A DNA stretch of 64,000 bases from Arctopsyche grandis (GCF_051622035.1 NC_135355.1:7242001-7306000); one strand, 5' to 3'; positions 43,030 through 56,044 are shown, counted from the first letter of the stretch. The notes: generated by a model not told the origin, from the sequence alone. Numbers and translations: made by a program.

Positions 43030-44276
43030 ATGCGGTATGCTCAATTGGTTCTTGGTCCTGCGGGATGTGGAAAGGTTTGAATGCAATTATTTGTCTTGCG
43101 TAACAATTGCCCATTATAACAAATTTATGACAAGTCTTACAATTTATCTTTTATATTTTTTTAATAAATGAAACGTTAAAATGTTTTTTTGTATAAAATT
43201 GCAGTCGACATATTGTTCAGCTATGGTTAAACATGGCGTAGATTCTAAAAGAACAATAGAGGTCGTAAACCTAGATCCAGCTGCAGAGTATTTCGATTAT
43301 GAGCCTCTTGTGGATATCAGAGATCTCATACACCTCGACGATGCAATGGAAGACGAAGAACTACAATTTGGGCCCAACGGTGGTCTGATTTTTTGCATAG
43401 AGTGAGTTGTCTGCATTCTTGATACTACCCATTACAACATATTGAACGTATTTTCTATTGAAGTATTTTATTCTAGAACTCTACTAGAAAACGCTGATTG
43501 GCTCGAGGAAAAATTAGGCGATGTTGATGACGATTATATCTTGTTCGATTGTCCTGGACAGATTGAACTTTATACTCATCTTACGGTTATAAGGAATTTG
43601 GTCGAATTGCTTCACCGTTGGAACTTTAGATTAGCTGCCGTCTTCCTTGTTGATTCTCAATTTATGGTAGATGGTGCCAAATTCCTTTCAGGTACTTTCC
43701 GTAATATTTAATTATTACTATTACAATAGCCGTTTGTGTATTGTTTAATTATAATTACGAATTATTTAAAATCAGTAGTAAATTGATATTACCTATGATA
43801 TGCTCAACATCTAGTAATAAAAAAATGATTAATTACAGGTACAATGGCTGCTCTTAGTGTAATGGTAAATTTAGAACTGCCTCATGTTAACATCCTCAGT
43901 AAAATGGATCTTTTAAGTAAATCGGCAAAAAATCAAATGGACAGGTACTTATTTTTACAAGGCTTAATACATATGTACATAAGCATTATTTTATATGAAT
44001 TATTTTTCTAGGTTTTTAGAACCAGATCCTCACAGTCTTTTAGCCGATATGGAACAAACCCATTCAAAGTGGCATGAGAAACATAAAAAACTATCGGAAG
44101 CCATCGGCAGATTGATTGAAGATTTCAGCCTCGTCAGATTTTATCCACTCAATCTTCAAGACGACGAGAGTGTAGCAGATATTCTTGTAACGATAGACAA
44201 TATAATCCAATATGGAGAAGATAGCGACGTCAAAGCTAAAGATATCGACGAACCTGATCCAGATGACGAGGATTGA
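43030..44276 (+). CDS. GPN3: GPN-loop GTPase 3
   Basis: Five exons join in frame: 43030-43074, 43205-43401, 43477-43691, 43839-43944 and 44012-44276; 275 residues, the usual size. The protein is a dimeric GTPase that helps assemble and import RNA polymerase II; it works with GPN1. Motifs seen: Walker A GPAGCGKST (residues 9-17, split by intron 1 after Lys15), VVNLDPAAE, the hallmark GPN loop (residues 71-73 in FGPNGG), the G3 motif DCPGQIE, VDSQFM, and SKMDLL for guanine recognition. The C-terminus is acidic (DEPDPDDED). A polyadenylation signal AATAAA lies two bases after the stop. GPN2 is excluded by the [12 protein letters not shown] start and the length. Confidence 0.95.
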
Positions 44277-44506
44277 AAATAAACAAGGTTTTATATATTT
44301 TTGTACTGATAAAATATTTTTAATTTTAAAACCATCACTTGTGTTTACAATTATATTAAATTAAATGCTTGTAAAAAAACACTTATTTTCGTTTTGAATT
44401 CATTATTTTGTTAAGACTTTTATTTACAACTTAATTAACCGTACAATTTTAGTATAAATATACATATAAACATGTTATGCAATGAACTAGAATATTATAC
44501 AGAATT
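44277..44506. other. Convergent 3' ends of GPN3 and POLDIP2
   Basis: The 230 bp between the two stop codons holds both 3' UTRs, so the transcripts may overlap. Besides AATAAA at 44278-44283 no terminator-like structure stands out. Confidence 0.5.
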
Positions 44507-47500
44507 TTAGGTAGATTCCGAGGTAGAACTCGGTCCATCGTCTGGTTTACTTTCCAACGAAAATGGTGGAATTCGGCAATCAAAAGTATAACCATCTTCC
44601 CTTTCCATTCTAAAAGTCCCCCTGAAATATATCAAAAACGATCATAAATCCACAGAACCCTCAACGCACATACATATATTTACATTACATTTACAATTAA
44701 ATTACCACATATGGCCGCTGGGAGCCTGTAAGCTCACATGACTACTATATTGAAAAGCAGGCTGCACTCTTGATAATCGCGGTTCCTGTCCGACTACGCC
44801 TCGTCCTCTTACAGTCTCCAGTGTACCAGACAATGAGAATATACGCCAGTGTCGTTCCCGAAGTTGCACCCACAGAGGACCCAAATTTTCCAATCGGATA
44901 CAATATCGCCACTGCATTCAAACATTGACAAAAACATAACATTTAATAACACATTACATTGTATATTTCATTTTTACAAGAGTGCGATTTAACAGTACAT
45001 TGAGAAAAATACTTTGTATCTTAAAAAAAATGTCTGTGCATTAAACAATCGTATTATTTTCGGTGCATTAAACAATCTCGTATTGTGCATCGAATAAAAT
45101 ATTTTGGCATTATAAAGTGATCATTAAAAAATATGAAACGATCATTCGAAAAAATAGATTTTAGCATTAGAAATGATACAAAAAGTGGCAACATTGCAGT
45201 CTTCCACTATTGACAACTGTCAAAAGTGTGTACTTTTGTTAACGTTTTACGTATGAATATGAATAATGATGTCAGGTCGTAGAGTCGAAGCCAAGGTCGC
45301 AGGTGTAGGTAAGGTCGCAAGCCGAAGAGTAAAAAAGAAAGAATCCAGTAGAGAGAAGCGTTACACATTTAAGTAGCAAATATTTTTCTCAATGATCAAA
45401 ACAAAGTTTCTAATGCAATCTGTATCCGTCATTTAGAAATGCACACAAATATTTGGAATGTACAAAAATTTTTTTAAATGCACATTAATTTTTATTATGG
45501 AATTCACTATAAAATCAATTTTAGAAAAATTTAAACATTCTTAAGTGCTGTAATATATATTTGGTATCGAATGTTAACATCCCTAAGATATTTCCTTTAA
45601 CGATGAAATCAAATTTGGGAAATTACTTTACGATAGAGTAATATATTATAGATGATAGATAGATAAATATATTATAGATGTGTGTACATGTGTTTACGAT
45701 CATTGCATAAAGCCTAATATGTATTTTTATAAACATACTAGGCTTTACATATTTTTTTAAAAGCAAATATTTTTTTCAATGATCAAAGCAAAGTTTCTAA
45801 TGCAATCTGTATCCGTCATTTAGAAATGCACACAATTTTTTTGTAATGTACAGAAACTTATTTTAATGCACAAATTTTTTTTTAAATACACATTTATTTT
45901 ATAAAATGGACATTTAAATGGTTCCCTTTTGATAATATATTTACCCAATAGACGGCAGTGGTTTGAGATTCACGACAGCCCATATAAAACGGTATGACAG
46001 TTACTCTAACGCCTTCGGTGCTCTCACGATGCACGTCGCTCAGTTCGAGCCATGGATGATTTTTCTTTTGCCATGCTCTGAGCGTTTCTTGTGCCATAAA
46101 CGGAGGATCTATTGAATAGAAAAAAGTTATATGGTACTCTTAATAATGTACATAAAGTTACATATGTACGTGTGCAATATTTTTACCACTGTCAGGAGAG
46201 TGCATGAGAAATTTGTCAAACAATTCATGCTGTACGGGAGCCTTTTCGGAACTTGTGTACGGTATAATATCTTCGTGTGCAACGTAGTCTAGTCCGGGAA
46301 TAGCGTATAAGCTGCGTGATGATTCTTGACTGCCCAGAAATGTGACGGCTTCTGTTTGAGCACGCTAGAATTTAGGAAATCATTAATTTAACTCGATATT
46401 ATTGTTATATAATTAAAAATTTTCACATATAAACTTCTATTCACTATTAAAGACTTTTTTCAAATATAGCGAACTCTCGAATTAACGATGGTTGGATCGA
46501 ATAATACGATTTAATTAGTTAAATAATTATTTCTATAATATTTTTAAACAACAAATGTGTGTTAGATTTTTTCATGATTCAACCATGCAAATCGAGTGCT
46601 GTGCCAGGAATATTGCCTTTTTTGATTAATATTAAAACAATTACAAATCAGTATTGGCTAATCAAACTATTCATACACTTTATTGATAGTTTAAGCATCG
46701 TTCATGTCATTTTCAATATCTGATTTTATTGTTATGAATTGATTGTTTTAAAACTAAAAATATCTATGAAAAATTCAAAAAATTGGTCTATAAAAATGAT
46801 ATTAGCATTTTATTTGTATGTACAAAAAACTTTTCTGAATCCATATTTCGATTTTTTTAGAATGGGAATGGACAGGAGCGGGGCGCCGCGCTATCATCCA
46901 ACTGTCAAAAATTATAAATTCACTGATAGGAGTCAAATTACTTCTTTAACCGTCAAAATGACAATTTAAGAATTGCATACACTGCCTAATGCATTAATTC
47001 GGCAGCTAACTTGCCCATTTGATGAATAAAGCAACGGGCTTGCACTTTTCATAAATTTTTTTGCCGATTTCACGCAATAGGCAATTTCAAGGATTCGATG
47101 TAACATATAATACAGCTATTCTGTGTGTGTGTATCTATGTGCGATAACGCTCTCCGTACTATAATAGTCGTGTCGATTCGACATACACATGTATATACAT
47201 CACAGTTAAAACACTGCCAACAAAACGTATGAAACAAAAAAACTTCTATATATACTGCTACCAATGTTCCTTCTAGGAAAATAAGTCTCCGAGCATTTAA
47301 CGCCATTTATTGAAAATTTATTTAATTAATTTTTCGATTAGTGTTTTATATTGTTTAGGTAGTTTTTACCATTTTTTTTCATATTAAACAATTAAATATA
47401 AATATTAAATTAAATATATTTAAAAGGTATCTGAAAAAAATACGACCGCGGGCAGGTCAACCAAAGCACCGACACTTAATATGCCATAAACCATGCGATG

Positions 47501-49518
47501 CTATTGATAAATATAATGTAAGGTAATTTATAGGCGCGCACGCATATTGATAGTAAAACGTCGAGTGCGCTCATATTGTTCTCTCACGTCGAAATAATTA
47601 ATAAATGTGTGTGGCTTTGTGGATGTGTGTACGCTCCCGCGTAGCGCATCTGACGCTGACGTCACCCGTTCCAACCCACGAACACATGTCAGACGCTCAG
47701 GTACTGACTTCCCCGCTTCACCTCAACACGATCTTGATCTTGCATAACATATACTCCTGGTATTCTAAGATTTATTTTTTGAAATCTCAATACTTGTCCA
47801 TGCACTCGCCACATACATACATCGCGTCCGTTTTTGTATATATTATAGCGAACGAAGTCAGGCGGAACCACTAACATGTTATATAAGAAGTAAAACTAGT
47901 CTATTTGAATTCTAGAAATGTGATTTCATCACTTTTACTCTTATGGTAAAATTACATAGCATTTACAGATGTAAAACCTTAAAAGTCGAAATATGAACTA
48001 GATCAAAGTTATCAAAACATCAAAGATATTGTTATAGACAGTGCTTGAGATGTAAGAATAAATAATGTTCAAATCCAAACCATACGTAAACACCAAGTCT
48101 TCAACAGCATTTGTTAATAAAATTGAATGAGAAAAACAGTAATCTATATAACTAGTAACATTTTTATAATTGTTTCACCATTACTACAATTCTATACACT
48201 CAATTATGGATAGCACACATAAAATAAGAGATTTTTAATAGATTAGTTTGCATATTTCAAATGTGTCACATTTTAACTAAACACACAGCGTGCATACAAT
48301 CGATTACTTAATTAGTCAACACATTCGTGATCAGTGGAAAAAAATATAAATATTTTGCCAAACGCAATCAATTACCTTTTTTTTCCAGTCGGGACGCATG
48401 TCAACGGTGGCATGTATGAATAAACAACTTTATTAGATATCAGATTTCAGTCATAATATAATAACTTCATTAAATAACGACTCGTATGATTAGATATATA
48501 CATTTGAGACATACAATTCAATTTGTTTCGGTCATATAAAAATGTCACTAGTTGTTAGATTGGTCGTTTTAGTACCGCAGCGGGATAACTCGACAGAAAC
48601 TTACGATAAAAGGTCCATCTCTAGAATCGATCAGGACTTGGTAGAAGGTGTGAGTTCTGCCTTTGACTTCTTTAGCTGCGGATGCGGCGGCGAGTCCATC
48701 GGGAGTCTGAGACGTGCCATTCGTAGCACCTCCATCACGACGACGGTCAGCTAAATCTCTATCATACACGCGAGCAGCCCATGGGAATAGAATGACTCCA
48801 CGGTAGCCGAACACTCGATGGAGAAGCAATTGACCAGTTTCATATTTACCCGATGATTTTGGCGTTTCCAATTTGCCCACCTCGGCAAGTCTGAAAAATG
48901 TAAATGATGATTTTTAAAGTAAGAAATAAATGTAAAATCTAAATATTTTATTTTTTGACCAGCCTCAAATTCAGAGATCAACACAGAAGTGGTAAGACAG
49001 CAGATAAATGGAAAAATATGAACTTTATAGTTGGAAAGTTTAAGTTTTGTATGTGAAATAAAGAAACTATGATGAAATAAATTGATTTTTATGTATGTAC
49101 TTTGTACACACATGTAAATACTTTTAGGAACTGCCTATGCAAATTGCAAGATTGTTAAATGTCCAAAAATCATAATTTCACCATAAAGAGTACAGTTGGC
49201 CAAAAATATAAATAAAAGCCACCGTAGGAATGTGGTTGGTCTACTTTTAGATGATGACATATAATAGTGGAGAAGCTTCCAAACTAAATATTTGTTTGTG
49301 CATAACATGCAAGTAAACAAAGCGGGTGACGAAGTTGGTCGAATGCCAATGAAATATTTACAGATATGTAAGAGAATACGGTGAATTGCTTACCTGGTGT
49401 AGGCTGTATAGGCGGCTGCCTGTATTCGAAAGGGGCCGGAAGCGGAAACGAGAGTCCCCTTGAGTATTGAGCAGCCACAGAGGGCGCTCCATCCACGGCA
49501 CCTCATCCACATCCTCAT
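44507..49518 (-). CDS. POLDIP2: DNA polymerase delta-interacting protein 2
   Basis: Six exons join in frame: 49518-49394, 48890-48605, 46364-46187, 46108-45945, 44911-44706 and 44621-44507; 357 residues, near the human length. POLDIP2 (PDIP38) is mainly a mitochondrial matrix protein that also interacts with polymerase delta/PCNA and with the ClpXP protease. Domains: a basic, Ser/Arg-containing presequence starting MRMWMRCRGW; a YccV-like domain (about 55-195: GKYETGQLLLH, FGYRGVILFPW, THTFYQVLID, AIPGLDYVAHEDI); and an ApaG/DUF525 domain (about 225-345: WRYCIRLEN, QLRERHWRIF, LETVRGRGVVGQEP, SHVSLQAPSGHMW, IPPFSLES). The first coding exon is in a different frame from the most obvious ORF there; phase with exon 2 decides it. 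Introns 2 and 4 contain repeats. Confidence 0.93.
45400..45905. repeat. Direct duplication inside a POLDIP2 intron
   Basis: About 100 bp starting near 45400 recur near 45771. Both include AAAGTTTCTAATGCAATCTG and CGTCATTTAGAAATGCACAC. The copies are separated by about 370 bp. Confidence 0.7.
46365..48604. other. Long POLDIP2 intron 2
   Basis: Contains dispersed repeat family C (47094-47510) and a CpG-containing stretch near 47530-47700. The frames at 46739-46969 and 47605-47874 have no family features. Nothing else could be supported. Confidence 0.45.
47094..47510. repeat. Dispersed repeat family C, partial copy
   Basis: Matches 60240-60715 over about 400 bp: GTACTATAATAGTCGT, TCGATTCGACATACA, TTTTATATTGTTT, AGTTTTTACCATTTTTTT and ACTTAATATGCCA occur in the same order. 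It lacks the outer ACTAGTGTTG/CAACACTAGT ends seen in the 60 kb copy. Confidence 0.75.
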
Positions 49519-49787
49519 TCCTCACCTGACACCGTCAAGCATGCCCCAATTCCACAACACAACGCTCCCCCTCCAAATTCCAACCCCTTGCCGCTTATAC
49601 AACTGACGTTTAAAACAGATCACTTTTGAGACCATTGGCTGAGTAGCCTCGATAATTCGAAATTCCGTAATCGAAAATTGGAATGGCAACAAATTAAATG
49701 GCCAGTCTTTTAATAAATTCCGGTATGTATATAAATCAGTTTTCAGCTAGTATTTTACTAAAAAAATGTTCCATTATGAAAATTTCG
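49519..49787. promoter_or_regulatory. Upstream region of POLDIP2
   Basis: C-rich on the plus strand near 49500-49580, then AT-rich. It should hold the promoter; no motif is assigned. Confidence 0.35.
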
Positions 49788-49950
49788 ATAACGGAACATC
49801 TGGCACCCAAAAACTCCATCAATAGAAAGCATCAACCCGCGTGAAATATTGTACTAACGAAAACTCAAGTGCAAGATATTCCGTATTTTCAACTTTTGTG
49901 GCAACGATTGTCGTGCGCGCGATCGTAATGTGCGAAATAATCCGTTTACC
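49788..49950. repeat. MITE family A, copy at 49.8 kb
   Basis: Begins near CGATAACGGAACATCTGGCA, continues with GGCAACGATTGTCGTGCGCG and ends GCGAAATAATCCGTTTACC. Same family as the copy 310 bp further on, but with the other terminus type. Confidence 0.7.
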
Positions 49951-50263
49951 AAATTAAACTTACCATTTAACATTAATACTGAATATTTATGTTTAAATAC
50001 TGACCTTTTATTATTTATACTGAACGAAGGATCCTGGCCGTTTAATATAAATATTGGCCATTTAACATACATTCTGACCTCTCATATTTAAATACTAACA
50101 AAATAATAAAATAAGATCCAATTGGAATATTGATGTGATAATAAGTAATTCGGAAATTTAAATATATTATATTTGTTTGCAATTATTCAAGAGTTTATCA
50201 CCCATCACCGTATTTTTGTATGTGTTCAATTTATGATTATTAATTATGAACCTTGTACAGTTT

Positions 50264-50522
50264 ACGGTTCGGTGATCACTCCGCACAAAGCGATCTCGCA
50301 CACGTCACTAAAATCTCGATCACGGAACGTCGAAAGTTATCCACGTGAACGATCGCGCACACGATAATCGTTGCCACGAAAATCGCGAATACGGAATATC
50401 TAGCACTCGAGTTCTCGTTAGTATGATTGTTCGCGTGGGAAACTCTCGATGAATAGAATTTTCGGGTGCCAGATTTTAGCGACGTGTGCGAGATCACTTT
50501 GTGCGGAATAATCACCGAATCG
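50264..50522. repeat. MITE family A, most complete copy
   Basis: About 259 bp with long inverted ends: CGGTTCGGTGATCACTCCGC and GCGGAATAATCACCGAATCG, extending inward through CGATCTCGCACACGTC. The centre contains ATAATCGTTGCCACGAAAAT. Confidence 0.75.
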
Positions 50523-50632
50523 TGTTAGCTATTTGGATTAAAATAATACACAAACGCTAATTGATCAGTGAATATAAATACCATCGAGGGTATAAAAAAT
50601 ACTAGAATATCACAGGGTTCTTATTTCACTTA

Positions 50633-50842
50633 AAGGTCTGTTCATACCTATCCAGCACGACCCGTATCCTGCAGGTGTACTGCAAGTGCGGATAGTATTC
50701 TTTGGTATATTATATGGACGTATTCATACTCCATTCGCGCATGCGCATTTACGCATTCAGGCGCGTCCATATAGAATGTACTAAAGAATACCGTCCGTAC
50801 TTGCAGGATTCGGGTCGTGCTGGATAGGTATGAACAGACCTT
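50633..50842. repeat. MITE family B, 210 bp palindromic element
   Basis: Ends AAGGTCTGTTCATACCTATC and GATAGGTATGAACAGACCTT are exact inverted copies. The inverted match continues inward (CCAGCACGACCC; TATTCTTTGGTA) almost to the centre. Related to the long element at 39.0-40.7 kb. Confidence 0.8.
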
Positions 50843-53103
50843 ATAACTTGAATCTAAGTGGCCAATGACTTTACTGCTGACTTTATTTTTAGCATTAAAA
50901 TTTAATTATTACAGGTAAGTAGTAACTATAATTTATTTTTTCCATTCGTCAATAATACAGCATTAAAATTCTTTGAATACATTAAAATAATTCAAAGTAA
51001 GATGATTGGACTATGATATCTATTTCAATTCCGATTCGATTAATGCGATTTAATTTTATTATTACCGTACAAATCGAATATATGACAACATGACAACATT
51101 ATATAATTCACGGTAAAAGTCGCGATTCCTCAAAATCTTTAAATTTTAGACTTCATACAGATGGGGACGATAAAACGCGTGTGAAGGCTCACAAGGGGAG
51201 GATAGGGGAGTTAGATGGGGTGGCTGTTGGTGGTAAAAGGCGGTGAACGTGTCTGGATGCTGTGAGAGATTCAAATAAGACGGCTGGGTAGGGTCAGTCG
51301 TAGCTCCCGTAGTCCGTAGCTGAAACAGTAGCTGCATATATCCTCACTAATCCCACTCACCCTCACTCTCACTCTCACTTTCATAATGCTAACAATACCA
51401 CCCGCCACCCCATAACTAAAAACCCACAACCCACCACCCACCACTCACCACCCTCATACTACACATAATATACAAATAAGAAGAAAATATGTTTCCCATA
51501 TGAAGTATAATACATCTTATATAAATTAGTTAATTTACTTTGTTATGGCTTTTATATTTCATATTATTGTCATTAAAACATTTTAAATAAAGTTATAATC
51601 AAACATTTATCTTTTTTTTTCAACCCAATGTTCAATTAAATAAAGTTTTTACTGTATAATTAATACTGTATTTAAATAAAAGTTTTTAACAATTGTTTAT
51701 AATAAAATCTTGTATTTAAGGAATTCAGAGCTGTGAATATAAATATACATTTAAATATGCTAAAAGGCTAATATTAAAAAAAAAGTTCTACACTAACATA
51801 AAGAGGATATATGTACATGTAGAGAGTATGTATAGAATTGATAACAATTAGTCTGCAGTTACTAGAACATAGATAGCGCTTCAATATATTATTTGCAAAA
51901 TAGATCTACATATATATCACAGTAGTGATCACCAGCTATTATCTCATGTGGCATTTAGCTTAAATTTGAATGAAATTTCTTCTTTTATTGTCATAAAATG
52001 AGAAATTTCCTCATATGACAAATTCTGGGCAACGTTGAGATAAGTGCTCAAATCAATTTAAATGTCAGTATGTTATTATTTAAAATGTAAATATTTTCAC
52101 AAAGAAACATACAGGACACTATGGACGGCCACATCCTGTGCAGCTGCTAAACATTGGTCTGCTTATCAAAAATTTATATACGCTTCTGTTGAGGCTAGAT
52201 TGCGGCCAACTTTATTTATGATAAACTTTACAGTTTGGCTAAAATGCTTAATGATTTAGCTCAATGATAAAAATAATAGTTAAAATACATAAATATGTTC
52301 TTCATTGTTGAGGAAATATCGAAAAGAGTATATGCTTGGTAAGTATAATCTGAATAATATTACATACTATAATAGATAGAGATGTGCATACGAAATTCAA
52401 TAAGAAATATTTTATTACACTACAATCTCATTTATGAAATCAAAGGAATTTAAATCACACCAGAAAAATGACAAGGTAAATTTGGATTTATCAATTGAAC
52501 TTTTCGAAAGCCAAATGAATAAAATAAGTAATCAGTGGAAATCTAAGAGTTTTTTATACAAATTATTTAATCTTCAGACCAATTAACACAATCTTAGTAA
52601 TTTTCTCAATATATTATATGTATAATGCCAAAGATTTGATTTTTACAAACCTCCTTTTTATACTGTAGAAAAGGTGTGATTAGATTTTGAAATTTGGAGA
52701 GTAGCAAAAGTGGAGTGGGTGGATTCGATTTCTAATAAAATGAAATATTAGTTTAAATTATTAATATAATATAAATAATTCAATATTTATTATAATAAAA
52801 GCGGCGTAAGTACATACGTACTGGTTTTACTAGCACAGTAATAGTTTTTTGGACATCGGTCTGGTTAATCGTGATATATAGTCAGTACGTTGAAAATAAA
52901 AAAAAATAAAAATTTATCACAAGGTTGAGTACATCAATGCTTGTCATAAATAAATTTTATTAATTTATCCTAGTTTTAGTTATATTTTTAGGATTCTTTG
53001 CAATATTTTTTCAACTTCTATTCTAAGACAGCGACCAATACTCATACCAACTGAGCTATTTTAAATTTGAAATAAAGTGGTCACCTTAAATATATGTAAT
53101 TTA
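50843..53103. other. AT-rich region with low-complexity stretches, no gene seen
   Basis: Includes a C/A-rich pyrimidine stretch (51355-51465, many CCACC units). The frames at 51146-51337 and 52062-52259 have no family features. Nothing else is supported. Confidence 0.4.
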
Positions 53104-53312
53104 TACAGGTTTTTCATTCCGAATTGACCCTTTTTCATTTCAAATAGACCCTTTTTCATTTCATATAGACCCTTTTTCATTTTAAATCAAACCTTTTTCA
53201 TTTCAAAATAACCCCTTTTCAATGTCAATTTGAAATGAAAAAGGTTTAATTTGAAATGAAAAAGGGTCAATTTTAAATGAAAAAGGGTCAATTTGGAATG
53301 AAAAACCTGTAT
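53104..53312. repeat. Palindrome built from tandem 19-20 bp units
   Basis: The left half repeats GACCCTTTTTCATTTCAAAT about five times; the right half repeats its reverse complement about four times. The outer ends are TACAGGTTTTTCATTCC and GGAATGAAAAACCTGTA. The whole can fold into one long hairpin. Confidence 0.8.
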
Positions 53313-53483
53313 ATATACATAATTCAATATTAAATAACTCAATATTTAATATAATGTAAATAATTCAATATTTCAATTCAATAATTCAATACACAATTTC
53401 AAAATAAATTACCCAAACAGTTGGAAAGACTAAATATAAGTTTCTTTATATTTATATACATACATATATACAAACGTATAAAA

Positions 53484-53890
53484 ATAAACCAGTAGATTCT
53501 ATGACAGAATCACTAATAACCATACTAACACACTTGTGAAGAGTCTCGGTGATTACAACAAAATGTCTATACCCTTCAGGTATAGCACACAGATTACCTA
53601 AACACAATCAGCTTTAGGTCATCGACTTTAGTGAGTCTTTAATTAATATTATGTATTAGATGTATTATGAACATTTATAAGGATTGTAAATAGGTTTTTG
53701 AGCTCTTTTTCCTATTATGCTCTAGATTAACATTAGAATAATATAATACTATGATTACTAACCAAATTAAATTAAATTGTAAAATAGAAAATGATCAGTA
53801 GATCAGTAGCTATTAAAATAGATATAAGATGTATTGTGAACATAATTTTGTAATAATAAAAAGCATTAAAAAATCAAAAAAATAAAAAAA
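53484..53890 (+). repeat. 3' end of a LINE (second family), 5'-truncated
   Basis: Very similar to 59541-59910: TCACTAATAACCATA, GTGAAGAGTCTCGGTGATTA, CAAAATGTCTATACCC and the same A/T-rich 3' UTR. It covers the last codons of the LINE protein plus the 3' UTR, and ends in an A-rich tail. Confidence 0.8.
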
Positions 53891-55083
53891 ATAAACTACA
53901 AGTGTATTCACCTTAAAAAGTTAAATCTAAAAACCCTATTAGACACGTTTTAAATGTATAGAAAACAAACACTGTATTAGGGTCGAATAATTATAACTAT
54001 GTATCTTATATGAACACATTTATGGAGGCTTTTTTGATTAGAAGAAAATGCGCTCGTTCTATTAGATAGTGCGAATCGTGATATATAATACGCCATCGTG
54101 AGATGAACAGAGAGTTTAATCATGATTAAAAAATAAATACAACTATAATATTACATTCATATGATATATTCAAATACGAATTTCTATTGTTACATTACAG
54201 AAAGGAAAAAAATACATGTGTTATTTCATTTTTGTGGTTTTATTTTTTAATGTTAAAGTTTTGCGGTCAGGATGTGATTTGGCTTATCAAGCTAACTCAC
54301 TTTCTTGATAATTTGTGGCAGTCAGCACGTTAGTTGTTTCATTTGATATTTAATATTCGTATAAATCTGTACTTCCTTCGACACACTCGTACAGTATTCA
54401 GAGACTGTTCGCTGGGAGTGTTCTGCTCGACGAGTGCCTTCCACCAAAAAGGTGAGTTCCATCACTTCACACGAACACCATTGAATGCATAATACTAAAT
54501 TAAATTCGGCTTAATCAATTTGAATTTTAGATTTTTGATCTATTGAAAAACTTATGTTATCGATTAATTATTAGATTTTTTCTTTTCTATACTGTAATAA
54601 TTTCGACTGTTAAAAAAGTATATTTCATATAACACATTTCAATATTTAACATTTTTTTATAACATTATTAAGAGGGCTGGACACCAGCGCCTTGTTCATA
54701 CAAACGTATAACACTTCTCCCTTCCTCAATTATGGCACTAGAGAAATTATTTTTTAATATGCTATGGATATCCACCATTAGCGTGCATCTGTGCATTTTA
54801 TTTATTTTTTTGATTAGTTATTTTTTATAGGAGCTAGGAGCCGCCAAACATCTATAAAATCGCCTCTTTTTTACACCCACGAAAAGAGTCCAGCGTGCTT
54901 ATTTAACGGTCGATTTAAAAAAAAATACGCGCATAGTTGCACAGAAAATATCTTTCTCATACCGATGATGAAATTTCTTTAAAAATTGGTCCAGTTTTGG
55001 AGGAGAAAATAGGAGAATACGAAACCTCGATTTTGTCGATTTAAAATACGTATTATCTGGTCGAAGCGAAACTGTCGCATTCA

Positions 55084-55139
<56 letters not shown>

Positions 55140-55378
55140 ATATATATTGTCGCATTCACTCAATATATGTATATATCGAAGAAAGGAACGGCAACAAAAT
55201 TAAGGTTGCGGGTGTACAGCCCTCGTAAGTGTTCAAAACATTTTCTTTATACACATATAGAACGATCATACATATTTATATATACATAATATTAATGTAT
55301 AATATTTAGGGAAAACACATCAGTATACATACTTTTGTTTAAATGTAATCATTTTGAAAAACATCTTACATATACATA
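53891..55378. other. Spacer with a TA microsatellite and a possible untranslated exon
   Basis: A (TA)n run of about 55 bp lies at 55084-55138. At 54380-54460 there is sequence of higher complexity ending AAAAAGGTGAGTTCC, which would make a good splice donor, but no coding exon is linked to it. The rest is AT-rich. Confidence 0.35.
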
Positions 55379-55537
55379 TATGCAGGGCTTTTTTCCCATG
55401 TAACGCACCTATTTTCTCGGCATTTTTTGTTTCAAACGAATATTCTATATAATATAATCTTTTCTAATAAAAAACTTGAAAATAAGCGAGTTCTGGCACC
55501 TTTATTTTCAAAAAATAGCCCTGCATATATGTACATA
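55379..55537. repeat. Small MITE, about 160 bp
   Basis: ATATATGCAGGGCT at the left is inverted as AGCCCTGCATATAT at the right; the interior is AT-rich. A related end (TGCCCTGCATAT) is at about 56020-56035. Confidence 0.6.
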
Positions 55538-56044
55538 TGCAAAGCCACTATCGTAACTGAGAACCCGCTTGTTGTTTTAGTTGTTTTTTCCGGGTTAATA
55601 ACTTATTAGTTTTTGGCATAAAATTTTATAAAATATGACTCTGGCCCTTCCGGGAGCTGGACCCTGGTTATTAGCATTGGTTAGTAGACCGCTCTCCTCA
55701 GGCCGGTACATACATTCATATGTATATATGTGTAAACTTGAAACAGTGGAATAATAAAATATAAATTAAAATATCCACTCAATTGCAATGTGAATTAATG
55801 CAAAATTTTATCATTTTATATAATTTTTTAATGAAAGATATCTCAATTACATATGTATGTATTTCAAAATATTGATTTCAGTTTAAACTTTTTCAATAAT
55901 TGATATTTCAACCAGAATAAGCGAAATATCTATGGTAATTATTCAATGTTGTATTGAAGGTATTAGAATGAATAGAAAGCTTAACAAAATGTGAATTCCG
56001 GCACATTATTTTTAGTTAAAAATGCCCTGCATATACAAATGCAT

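Noticed and set aside
46739-46969. Small coding exon in POLDIP2 intron 2
   Set aside because: Wrong strand relative to POLDIP2 and no family match; the exons on either side already join in phase.
54899-55159. Frame containing an Ile/Tyr repeat
   Set aside because: Translation of the TA microsatellite at 55084-55138.
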